Assembly: GCF_000003605.2 (NCBI RefSeq)
Contig: NW_003130360.1
Coordinates: 289,552 to 325,766, forward strand
Length of the DNA: 36,215 nt
Direction: 5' to 3'
From: Saccoglossus kowalevskii
Lineage: Eukaryota > Hemichordata > Enteropneusta > Harrimaniidae
In this document: positions 11,548 through 22,160 of the stretch, piece by piece
Layout of the letters: every line of letters starts with the position of its first letter
How positions within the stretch are numbered: the first letter of the stretch is position 1
Position numbers and translations under genes: made by a program
The notes under the pieces: generated by a model
Databases searched by the model: none
The model's input: only the letters and a program-made list of their open reading frames with translations
What the model was told of the DNA's origin: nothing

Positions 11548-11880
11548 GTAAGTAACTAAGTAACCTTTCTCTATTTTTCATTATACATGTTTGTGTGTTG
11601 CTCTGGTAGAAATGTGTTGGAAGCAGTAGTACAGGATTACATAATACTGCTGTTTCCTATCTCTGTAATCACAAGTTCTTGATGAATGCCCTTTCCGAAT
11701 CGGTCTGTAGTGGTGTGCGTCACTTTGAAATCGATTACAAAATGGCTCACTACTGAGCTTACGTATATAACCAAACTGTATAAGTAAACATCTTCAAAGC
11801 TGTGTCGTGAATTAATTAAATTTAAGTAAACATTTTGTCATCAACTTGTGTTAGTAATGTTATGTGTATATATTTTCAGA

Positions 11881-14800
11881 ATGTTATTCTGTCTAGCTCT
11901 GATCTCGCTGTTATGCCACGCGAGGGCGCAGTTACCCCCTGCTACCAACTATTTAGGTGTAGGTTATAATCTTGTCCAAGGTAACCCTGAAGGTACTGTA
12001 CACGGTTATTATCATTATTTATGTGGATTTCTTGATCGCCCATCTGTTGTTGTTGTTTTATATATATTTGTGTTTGTGTTTAATTGAAAATTTATTTATT
12101 TATTTAGGTTCACTTTTTTTGAACGGAGGATTAGATCCTGGCTTACTGGGCAACAAACAAATATTTGAGCTTACCTATACACTTGATCCCTTCATTCCCG
12201 ATCAAGCGGAGGTATATTACCCTGGCAACTGCACGGATTCATTCCATAAAGATATATTCTGGGGAACACTCAGTTACCAGAATATATTGAACGAGTTTGT
12301 CGCACGGAACGGTGAGTCAACTCACATCTTTAAATAAAAAAATAAATACAGCATTATCTTTTCGCTGTTATGTGGCTTTGCGATTGAAAATAAAGACTGC
12401 AAGTCTGTCCCATCTCATGTATTCGAGTGGCAATTTTAGTGAAAACCGGAAAAGTTTAATTAATACATTTAAAGGGTGGTGGTGGTATCCGACGACTTAA
12501 GCTAAATCAATTGGTTCATGTATGTTGTTAATATCAGTGTACCTAATACAAAATCCGTCCGTTGTTAATTTTCTTGAGTCACGGTTGTGTATCGTCATAC
12601 CTTTTGTAAAAGTTTTATTCTCACGTAGAAAATTTTTGAAAGGACTAAAAAGAAACTTGTTCTAAGCCTTTCTAGGTTTCTGGTTTGCCTAAAATAAATC
12701 AATGTTTTAAAAGTAGATATCCGCCGGTCTTGGATTTTCGAAACATCTCATAGAGAATACCGGAGATGTGATTTGGCTGTTGATACATATTGCCCTGAGA
12801 GATTTTCCATGTTCTCAGAAAACAACACTTGACTATTGGTAATAATAATGATATTCTAATGATTACACACAGATACGTTGGTATTTTTGGTTGGTTACGA
12901 GTATGTGCAAAGTGACGGTAAGAGGGCGTATTTTCTTTTTTTTACGTCTTTAAGAAAATGACAATTTTGTAATTGGGAGAATTATCAGTTTTGAACTCAG
13001 TGATCACGTGACTGGTTGATCAGTTAGATATAGCAGGCGAAACCAATGTGAGAAACCAATGATGTCGGATGTGTAAATGATTAGATGTAGTGCCATCCTT
13101 TTTATCCCAACATTTGCTCACCATTGCGAGGGTATAACTAAGTAGGTTGTTACGTAACGCAACACATATACGCGTTTATTTCTTAGATGATGGTGATCCA
13201 GTGAAGTAAAGCAGTGTGATAATTGTCCATATTTCTTTACTGTGTAATAATAATAACTGAGTGTCAAAAAACGTTGATGTTTTTATGATTTTGGTGGTTT
13301 TACACAATATTTCTTAAAATATATTCAGAATTATGAGAATTCAGTGTGAATAAGGCCAAACAATACTTATGTTTCATTCAAGTCGAAAACTAAGAGTATC
13401 CTAAATAGCCAAGGTATATGGACTTCATAGTATTCGGAACATGTCAGACAAATACAGATCAACTCGAGGTTCAAAGTCGCCACTTACGGGGACTCTGGGG
13501 ATCAAACAACGGTCCGGAATCCTTAATTTTAGAGGAAACACTTTTTTACTGTTTAAAATGGTAAGTTTTTAATATTTGGGCCTATTAAAAAAAAAAAAAA
13601 AAAACGCGACCCGATATTTAATATTTTTCGGTCGGTCGCTGAGGGCAACAAAACAATTTTTTTTTGCCTAATAAACCATTCCTATGCGCTCCTAGCGACA
13701 AAACACGCTATTCACAGGGCCGACATTGGTTTGATTACAACACAATAAATAGTTGTTTATTTACTCCACATTGCTTACACTTATCTACTTCATTCCGAGG
13801 TCACGCAAGTGCTTTACCGCTAGCAAAGTTGTAATTGATAACACCCGTTTTGTTACCAACTTTTACCAGAGCGGCCTTGACAGTTTGATTTGAATTTTGA
13901 ATTAACTTGAATTTAGAAACAATCACAGCCACATTTGAGCGGGATTCGAGAAGCAACAGGGCCATGTTGTCTGACAGTCACGTGATAACATTTTCTTTGA
14001 ATATTTATTAAGGTTATGTGGAGGTGGATCAATCCTCCAACGTCCAAGGTCACGTGTATTTTGATGAAAGACAGAAGACATACTGCGGTTATGCCAGGTA
14101 CAAAACTGAAGAAGCTGATGCAAAACAATATCCTGTATCAACGGGTTTTGCCGCTGCTGTGTGCGCATTGTCACCGACATATAACGAGGAAGAATATATG
14201 GATTTCATAGACACGTGGGGAACGGTGAGTTTCTCTAAAGGAGTTCTCTATAGATCACCAATAATGTGGTTTATCTGTAGCAGCACTTCTACATGCCACA
14301 GTCGCTGCGCCGCGCCGTGCGTGTCCGTCGTGTTCGGTATATTGGTCCCATGCAACGCATACAACGCGTTGTTGGTTTACGAGCAGCGTGGCGTCTGTGA
14401 CAATTTAACTTGGATGTTGAAACTTAATTTAAAGCGGGGAGTGTGAGAGTGTTGTACATATGCAGTCATGCAGACTATCGATCAAATCTAACTCTTGTGT
14501 TCAGCTTTATGTTATTAGTTAAACATTATTTGTCATTGTATAATTTGCATTACAGCACGTAGTAGTGGAGGTAACGTATGGTTCACGAGTGACAAAAAGA
14601 CATAAAGACGAATGCCCAGATTTTGTTGCCTATGCAGCCGGCGAGGTACGTAGTCTGTCTTGTATTGTTCAAGAAACTAGACCTATATACTATAGTAAAT
14701 ATAACTTGTTAACTTATTTATTTATTCTCTTACCCACAACACCAAGTATGCAATTTCTATTTATGTCCTTTCCTTTACATAAGTGATATGTATAACGAAC

Positions 14801-17800
14801 TTTCAAATTGAAATGTTGTCAGAGAACTGCAATACACACACTTTTTCAGACCACCATATATATTAAATTTACATTTTATAATGCAATTTTTTGTAATTCC
14901 ATCCATGTAGAAATATTTCTTGTAAGGTTACCATAAGTAAAGGTAACAACACGAGACAGAGGGGTGTTCTGGTATCCAGTGGTGTTTGCGACTTATACAC
15001 TGGCTGCTTCATTTCAAAGTCGTGCGCAAGGTCAACATAACCCCCCCCCCAACAACAACAACAACTACTGTAAAATACTTTATATTAGCTGAAATTTTGA
15101 GTGTTTCGTATGAAATTTATTTTCACTGATTTTTAACAAGTTTAATGTAAAATATAGGAAAAAGGGTATATTCGCTAGATTTTATTTCCACTAAATAATT
15201 CCTAGAGTGAAAATAGCGAAAATTAATTCCAAGCGGCGAAAATAAAGTATTTTACAGTAATTCTCTTAATTTGAACTTTTGTTGACGTGACGCCTGTTTT
15301 AAGACATACGAATTTCGAATGAGTGTCAGTGTCTGTCATTATATGTTTATATGAAAAACGGTTATCTTATATGTTAGGGTACGAGAAGAATAACAGTGTT
15401 TTCTTTGTTGTACAACAGTTTTATATACTGTAAACTATAATTGTGATGTTAGGTAATACAGCAAGCCAGACAACCGAACCATTACTACTAGCAAACTGCT
15501 AAAATGATAGGCAAAATGCTATCTGTCATTCACTATTCGTTTCTATCCCTCATGCCACTTTCGTTAGTGTTAAGAGCCGTGTTTATTTATGCTGCTTAAT
15601 ATATTCTCCGCCAGAGTCCCAGCAGTATACAACAAGGTGGTCCATACCTGTCATGGCCGGAATCACTCATTGTTGATATGCATGATTTCGTCGCCAATTC
15701 TGACAGCACAACTGAATTTGGATCTGAGAAAGGAGTGTTTGAAACCGGTGGCGGTGATGCCCTCACCGAGCCAATTGGCTTAGTATTGATCACGGTGGCT
15801 GAGGCCGCTGATCTGACTTATTGGAGGAGATTTTGCAACTACGTGGTCGACGGGTTTTGTGAACTGGAAGATTTAGTAGATATGCCAAATCGACGAGCAT
15901 TCATCGAAACCGCTCTCCAGAATTATGCGAATTATAAAGGATTGGAGTCATCATCAAGTAAGTAAAAGGTCTAGGGAGCTCACAGGTATAACAATCACAG
16001 ACCTAGGGAGCGCACCGGTATAACAATCACAGTCACAGGGAGCGCACAAGTATAATAATCAAAGACCTAGAGAGTGCATTGGTATAACAATCACAGGCCT
16101 AGGGAGCGCATTGGTATAACAATCACCTAGGGACAGGTCCGGATAAACCATCATATGTCTATACGTTACGGTAGCCACCCCATTACAAATCTTGGGAGAT
16201 TTTCCGTCCCCAAATCTGTTCCATCTGTAACCAAGTGGGCAGCAAGGACCCAGTTTAATAGTAGAATACATGCAGCTCGATTAATTCCTTGTCCAGGGTT
16301 TAAGGACCAAGTTTTAATGTCATCGCACTGATTCAGATTTAGAACGGTGATGTAATTACACGAGTACAACGTAACATCATTAACATCAATTTTCATTACT
16401 GACTGACTATTCACAAACAACATGTTCAAATTTAACATGTTGTTCGTTTAAAGTCGACAAGTTATTCTTATTAGGAAAATCATTACTTTATGAAATATTT
16501 GCAGAATACAATTTCGTCAAATGTATGAATTGTATGTGATCTGATCCTATAATTGTAAGCCCGCTGAATTTTAAGCATTTTAAAAATAATAAGTTGATGG
16601 TTATTAGAATATTGCAAGGTGAATTAAAGTGACACGTTATGCTATGCAATATAACAATAGCGCCAAATTCGGTATAAAGTCGGTTGAAAACAAAAACCTA
16701 AGTCTAATCTATTCCCCCAAAATGTTAAAATTTATAAGTATAAAAAAGGTGTCTATGCGATCGAATTTAAACTTGTTTCACGAGATGAAGAGTAATTTCA
16801 TACTAGACCGAGTTAGTTATTGGCACTTGTACGTTGATGTAGATATACATGCAATCTGACAAACACACAAACATGTCGTTGTATTTAGATCCAATTGTAC
16901 AGACCCCGCTGACATGGCCTGAAGGCTCGTACGGAATACCGGATACCACCTCGGATTGCCCGTTAGCACCAGATTTTGTATGGGAGACTGGTGCTCGATT
17001 TCAAGATACAGAAAACTCTGGCACAGGAAATGATTGGAGCACACCGTACAACTTGAAAGGACCGTATTTCCAAAATGACATGCAACAGAATTTCTGCATG
17101 AAAACACTGGCCACTTCGACACAGTATGACTGGAGCTGGGGCGAAGGTGAATACTGCATATACAGGAAAGGTGTCTGCCCAGCAAGTAAGTAACACACTA
17201 TCATACGATGAGGGAAAAGAGGGTCCTGGCCGTACATCAGATTATACTTGTACCCGATATATTACAACAGTTCAGAGTTATAAAGCAGAGTACTATTTTT
17301 TTGTTATATCTACATGTTATGTAATACAAATTCTGTGAATATTAACTATCTGTATTTTCTCAAGGCAATCGCATAACCTGAGGGGTTAGGACTGCTGGTA
17401 ACTAGTTTAAGAAATAGACACAGGAGGAAGGATCGACCAATCACACATGTTTGAAAGTGAAAAAAGACCAATGAAATCAAATTTAGTTTATGAAAAATAA
17501 CCATATTAGTGATTATTAGTTCCTCTTTTAACTATTAACTAAACCGATATGAGTAGAATAAATAAAATAAAACTAACACCTTTGACTCAATTTTCCGAGG
17601 TTGGAAGATTGGATATGGTGAATTTGACTTTAGTTGGAATTAGGTTATCATTTCAGAGTATATAGTAGTATCCAATACCACACACCTACATTTCCTTTCC
17701 AAGATATTTTTTTAATTTAATTGAGTTTAATTTAGTATATATTGTTTAGATTGAGTTGTTTTAAATCGGGAGGGTCGTCACCTGCGCACGCGTGGGAATT

Positions 17801-18328
17801 GAGTCCCAAGCGACGATAACAACACACGCTAAAAACGCAAAAGCTCATGGGTGGACGTCTGTTTGTAAACAATGACACGATTTGGTCATCTGACGCATGC
17901 GCATGTGACGACTTTTCCGCTTTAAGTGATTTGTTATTGTTGATATGCATTAGCTGACGACAATTTACTTGATCTTCACAGATTTTTTTGGAGGTTATGT
18001 GTCATGGGACGACGAAGATGACACGCCACAGAATAACAACCTAACGGGTACCTTGCCTGATGGTGTCTATGACCGAAACACATTGATCTACTTTTGTTGC
18101 CGAGAAGACGGCAGCGCGAACAGACCGATATATCTGCCAACTGACCAGCCATTTGCGTTAATAAAACGTACCGCGTCCTGTCAACAAGTTGCCAACATGA
18201 CATACTCCGAGGAGTGGTTTAAATGGGACAATGAGGACACTTTTAACGAGGATGAGGTCTTTGGATTTGGCCCATATAACACTGGTGGCGTTTCAGAACA
18301 CCAGCTGCACTACTGTGTGTATTTCTAA
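11881..18328 (+). CDS. Gene C: secreted MACPF-ApeC pore-forming protein (549 aa, 8 coding exons)
   Basis: Coding exons: 11881-11992, 12108-12311, 12873-12917, 14013-14224, 14556-14645, 15615-15957, 16889-17185, 17982-18328; total 1650 nt, same intron phases as gene B (1,1,1,0,0,1,1). Exons 1, 2, 4 and 5 have exactly the B lengths (112, 204, 212, 90 nt); the others differ by 3-9 nt, always whole codons. Signal peptide at residues 1-16 (cut expected after ARA, before QLPPA). MACPF signature Y182-x6-W189-G-T-H192-V. The ApeC domain starts about residue 340 (TPLTWPEGSYGIP) and ends HQLHYCVYF at the C-terminus, with eight cysteines matching B. Expected role: secreted pore-forming effector whose ApeC module may bind a microbial surface. 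No in-frame stop or broken splice site was found, so it looks functional. In exon 5, 20 of 30 residues match B, so the duplication is not recent. Confidence 0.88.
13587..13604 (+). repeat. Poly(A) run of 18 in intron 3 of gene C
   Basis: Eighteen consecutive A residues followed by GC-rich CGCGACCCGATATT and GGTCGGTCGCTGAGGGC. The contrast in base composition suggests an inserted repeat in the 1.1-kb intron (12918-14012). No retrotransposon ends or duplications could be defined. Confidence 0.4.
14361..14372. repeat. 12-bp palindrome in a GC-rich island of gene C intron 4
   Basis: ACAACGCGTTGT is a perfect palindrome. It lies in a roughly 120-bp GC-rich stretch (about 14285-14400) within the 331-bp intron 14225-14555. 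The frame stays open past the exon 4 donor to about 14446. However, that read-through has no similarity to the paralogue, and the GT donor is required to match gene B. Confidence 0.5.
15041..15065. repeat. C10 run and (AAC)5 microsatellite abutting a MITE
   Basis: Ten C residues at 15041-15050 are followed by five AAC units up to 15065. The next base begins the MITE at 15066. Low-complexity sequence directly at an insertion boundary. Confidence 0.9.
15066..15259. mobile_element. Mariner-type MITE (194 bp) in intron 5 of gene C
   Basis: TACTGTAAAATACTTTAT at 15066-15083 is the exact reverse complement of 15242-15259. Similarity continues inward for about eight more bases (ATTAGCTG against TTTCGCCG). 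Each end shows TA next to CTGTAAAA, as expected for an element starting CTGTAAAATACTTTAT and flanked by the TA target duplication of Tc1/mariner transposases. The 194-bp length and lack of coding capacity make it a non-autonomous MITE. Gene B's matching intron (204 bp) lacks it, so it inserted after B and C split. Confidence 0.85.
15970..16135. repeat. 32-bp minisatellite, about five copies, at the start of gene C intron 6
   Basis: The unit CTAGGGAGCGCA...GGTATAACAATCACAG recurs with starts near 15971, 16003, 16035, 16067, 16099 and a truncated one at 16127. The copies differ by a few substitutions (for example CTCACAGG, CGCACCGG, CGCATTGG). The array begins 12 bp after the GT donor at 15958. 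The matching intron of gene B (6457-6703) has no such repeat. Confidence 0.9.
16150..16360 (-). other. Possible repeat relic in gene C intron 6
   Basis: This stretch is less AT-rich than the surrounding intron and contains a minus-strand open frame (within 16166-16438). Its wording (TTGTAATGGGGTGG, CCCTGGACAAGGAATTAAT on the minus strand) looks like an interspersed repeat rather than a gene. I could not assign a family and saw no second copy in the window. Confidence 0.25.
17774..17912. mobile_element. GC-rich fold-back element in intron 7 of gene C
   Basis: GTCGTCACCTGCGCACGCGT at 17774-17793 pairs with the reverse complement of 17893-17912 at 18 of 20 positions. Weaker pairing continues outward (TTAAATCGGG against TTAAAGCGGA). 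The arms are strikingly GC/CpG-rich inside an AT-rich intron that ends at 17981, so the fold-back lies only 70 bp before the last exon. It is probably a small fold-back transposon or MITE; no target duplication could be assigned with confidence. Confidence 0.6.
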
Positions 18329-18496
18329 ACAACGCTACGTTTACTCCTAGCGTGGTCAAATATTTGTATTGCTTACATACGTATTTTGTGCGTGCATAAA
18401 GACAACTCAACCCGATCGAATTACTGTAGTTTGTAATTGATATTATCCATGATGTCCTCACAAACATGAATGGTGTGAAAATCAATCAATCAGCCA

Positions 18497-18502
18497 AATA
18501 AA
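18497..18502 (+). promoter_or_regulatory. Poly(A) signal of gene C
   Basis: AATAAA 169 bp after the gene C stop codon, the first canonical signal downstream. The 3' UTR would be about 190 bases. Confidence 0.6.
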
Positions 18503-20848
18503 ACAAATAATTATTCCAACTTTTCGTGGGTTAATGGTAAATTGAAGCCATTTTATTTTGTATTACTCTAAAGATAAAAACTAGTATGTGTATCAAAATT
18601 TGCCACCATGAGCAACAACAGTACTAGTATATAATCTAAATCATTTAGTTGGCGTCCCAATGAACATATCTTTGATTTGTGAAGAAACAGTAAACACAAT
18701 TATTTCACACCATAGTAAGCGAAAACACTAAACCGTACACTTCCAAATATTGTTCTATTGGCTTAATATTAAAGATGTCTATGTAAAGTTTGTATAGTAT
18801 AAATTATACTAGTATACAACGGAACATGAAATCTGGGAATGTTACAAAATCACACACCTGGGTTCAATATCAACAAATTCAAGATAAAATGTCCATGCCT
18901 ATAATGATTCTGTGACGTCAAATTGACGTACTAGTATTTAGTTAAACCAATCCATAGCTGTATTTGGTTGTATAATCGTTTGTCATTTAGACTTAGTAAA
19001 ATATCTGAAAAAATATACTAGTAGTCTTCATTGACGGACAGCTACAGACCAAAACGATATCAACGCTTTTAACGGGCTCCGTAGACCATTGGAGTCTCGG
19101 AAGCGTTTTGTCACTAGAGGGCGTTATCGATGTGAGAAAGATGTATAATATGGCATCACACATTCATTAGGAAGTATTTCAAAACGAAAATTCAACGAAA
19201 TTTTAGGTGGTAGTGTACTTTGTGACTCACCCTTATACCTCATTAACTACAGCATATGATCTAATTTTTTTCTCAGACTCATATCTAGATAATGCCCTGC
19301 CCACCGACACAATCACAATATTTCCCGCCTACATCTAGATACAAAATTAGTTAACAGTTCGGCACTGTTGTTAAGAAGCAGTTCGACAACACATTTCGCT
19401 GCTGTTTTTAGAAGCAACGCAGTTGTGGTTCTGGTTGACGAATGGTCAGTGGCTGCCAGTCAGAGTTGACATTGTTTGTAATTTTATATCAAATTGAGCC
19501 AGTTTATAGCATCCTCCATTCCACGCATGTACGCGCATGGTGCAACACAGTCTATCCCATTGAATACACAAATCGCACAACAGGTTTAGAACTTATACAA
19601 TAGTGCAATGATAGATCGCCAGTTATCCATGGTGAGCTTTGTGTCAGTTGGAATGATTGACACAACTCATACCAATAACTTAACCATTTACTCAGGATTA
19701 AGAAAAATAAGCAAGGACATCATTCCCTCAATAAAGTGGCAAATATTGGTTCATAATGACGCCCCCCAAACCAAGCTGAACCCCTTGTATGTCATCAAAT
19801 TTTGCCTCTCAAAATGCAGGAAATTGCATCTCAGAGGGTCTAGATTGTAAAGTCTTCCCCATGTCGCAGCCTTTGCTAAACAAGTGACTTTTCAAATGTG
19901 TATCGTTTGCAATACAATATATTAACAGCCCCATGCTTTCTGGATTATATTAGCATACACAACACGTTCTTGACTGACTATATTATTTTTATTTCTGCAT
20001 TAGTGAACATACTTACCTCGAAGAATGCGGGGACTATGAAATATACTAGATTTGAAATATACAGTAAGCCCCCTCCCAGATAACCCAAACATCCTTTATT
20101 ACCTTGTTATTTCCACCTGAACCCATCTGTGCATTCTTTTCTTTTAGGGGTACTCGGACTCGGACATTACCCTGGAGTAAGTAAAAGTACTACCCAGTCT
20201 ATAGTATCCAGTGTCATTAAAACCAGGACTAACAATTTAAGTAGACATGGATTATTTTAGACTGTGGTAGTTAGAGGATCCCTAGAACATATAGTTCAAG
20301 GAAACTTCCCACTAAGTGGAATTGTGTATAGATGTAGATCCCTAGACTTTGTCAAGATTTGTCAATGCAAATAACACTGTGAAAGTATCCCATAGTTTAC
20401 CGTGGGTATGTAATCTGATCGACGAACACGTCGTGCTAACTGTACCATGGCACTGTCACACATGTGTTGTGGAATACATAAGAAATGGTTATCAGGTAGA
20501 CATTAATCAAGAATATTATTTTAATTTATTATGAAACACCGCAAGAAATTATTTTCGGCATTGAAAACAACCTGTCTATTGTGGTTATTACAAGTCTGTA
20601 CACGCTTCCTACCGTAATAATACCAGACGTTAAAAGATAAATTAAAATGCATTATGTAAGCAGTCTCAATTGCGACACGAACAAGTTACATGTACTACTA
20701 ATAATAGTAAGATAGTGAGGTAAATGCAATCACCCTTTTAATTAGGAAACTAATATAGTGCAATTTCTATGTATATTGACATATAATACAATTTCTAAAT
20801 TGTTAATTTGTGCGATGATCATGAGTATATAATTGTTCATATGACCTC
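18503..20848. other. Intergenic region between gene C and the satellite array
   Basis: About 2.3 kb with no recognisable gene. Open frames are short (80 codons or fewer) and none resembles a known family. It contains a cluster of ACTAGTAT words (18580-19025), a CRE-like TGACGTCA (18913-18920) and a second copy of the transposon-like relic (19773-19858). The change to satellite at about 20849 is abrupt. Confidence 0.55.
19773..19858 (+). mobile_element. Transposon-like relic, copy 2
   Basis: About 85 bp related to 8697-8785 in the same orientation (AAGCTGAACCCCTTGT, CATCAAATTTTGCCTCTCA, GCAGGAAATTGCATCTCAGA, CTAGATTGTAAA). It is shorter than copy 1, stopping before the C/G-rich part. The two diverged copies mark a dispersed family. 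The neighbouring GCCCCCCAAACC may belong to the same relic. Confidence 0.4.
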
Positions 20849-22110
20849 CTTTATATGTATAGTTGTCAACTAACTGGCCATTGTAAATGAGTAAAGATTA
20901 AAGGAAAAATTAAACCTATATTTAAATATGTTACACACTGCCATTTCTACTGGAACACAAATATAGAGATTATTTAGAGACGTTAGAGTTACTGTATTCT
21001 ATATCACATCCTAAGGGAAGCACCGGAAACTGTAAGTGAGTGAGATATTTCATTCATTTACATCGTGTAATAATTACTGTTCAATATCTACTATATAACA
21101 GTTATTATACCACAGTCTGAGTTATATTACTGATACATTCCTGATACCATATACAGCTATTTTAGATATTTATTTATATTATACCATACTGGTTTATTTC
21201 CCAATGTGTTGTTGTGAATTGNNNNNNNNNNNNNNNNNNNNNNNNNNNNNNNNNNNNNNNNNNNNNNNNNNACTTAAATTAACATTCATTAAATCAAATA
21301 GAATACCGCACTAAAATTGAATTTTTAACAACAGCATAATATTGACAGACAAACTGAAGGATTTGCATTCTAAATCAAACTCCTTACAGCGTGCTATTTT
21401 CATTTTTTGTCTTGGGTTACAACAGGTACATGCATGCGTTGCGGATAATGATCATGTCAACAGATCTTGTTGATAGTGATTACACACAATCAGTGATGAC
21501 ACTGAGCAGTGATTAATCAAAACTAATTATTATTTAACAAAGCATAATGTGGGTAAAAATGTTTTACCATTAACACTCCAATACACAGTATTTTAATATT
21601 TCTAATCACAATCAGCAGTGTATGCTAGTATAGCATTTTATAAAAGACTAAACAAATACTTTAATCATTATTAAAAACTATTTCATTTTTAAAATCTTAC
21701 TTAACAAAATTGGAAAATAATGTAAGAAACAACGGCGTTTCAGGTTTACAACTATGGACGATATCCAGATTTCTCTGTCTAGTGTTGATATTGTGATTGA
21801 TATAGTTTAATTTGTACATAAGCATAGATTCTGATGTTTTCCATGGATAAGGTCATACAGTTAGAGAGGAGGAATTGTTGGAGCTTAACGATGTCAAGGA
21901 TTTTGAGTTGTTTAAAAATCGGTGCAGATGACGCGGCGAAATCGGAGAATGTTAGAATTCTGGCGATCGTTTTCTGTGTACATTCTGTGTAGTAATACTT
22001 TTCAAATTTGAATAATATGTATACAAAAAGTAAAAGAGTGCGCCTAGGGACAAAGCGCCACAATCCTAGCAAAATACAGCGCTTTCTCCTCAGTAACTTG
22101 TTAATTTTGG
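20849..22110. repeat. Satellite monomer 1 (long class, interrupted by the gap)
   Basis: The left part up to 21221 carries variants otherwise seen only in monomer 8 (CTACTGGAACAC, AAGCACCGGAAACTGT, GTGAGTGAG). The right part from 21272 carries monomer 6 variants (CGTGCTATTTTC, ACTTAAATT) and the full 117-bp segment. The two sides therefore look like different monomer types joined across the gap. Confidence 0.85.
21222..21271. other. Assembly gap of 50 N inside the satellite
   Basis: Exactly 50 N, a conventional placeholder. Aligning both edges to monomer 4 shows that at least 188 bp is missing (equivalent to 25069-25256), so 50 is not the true size. Confidence 0.98.
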
Positions 22111-22160
22111 CTTTATATGTATAGTTGTCAACTAACAGGCCATTGTAAAGGAGTAAAGAT
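21779..22160 (-). mobile_element. Decayed LINE reverse-transcriptase C-terminal fragment (monomer 1)
   Basis: Minus-strand frame without an ATG; the 97-codon core begins at a TTG. Read in order it gives GLLVDNYTYKAKINKLLRRK, then RTLLLFVYILF, then TIARILTFSDFAASSAPIFK and LKILDIVKL. This matches the usual order near the C-terminus of non-LTR retrotransposon polymerases (LG-hID-x-L-x-W-x-x-HI; LL-x-x-Y; Q-x-x-AIRIIT-x-S; PLF-x-x-L-x-IL-x-h). About 15 residues normally found between YYYTE and CTQKTI appear to be missing. Clade (CR1, I or Jockey type) is uncertain. Same fragment at 25766, 27173, 28580 and 32560. Confidence 0.65.

Noticed and set aside
14225..14446. Read-through of gene C exon 4 as an alternative end
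   Set aside because: The extension is unlike the paralogue, and the GT donor at 14225 gives exactly the same exon length (212 nt) as gene B.
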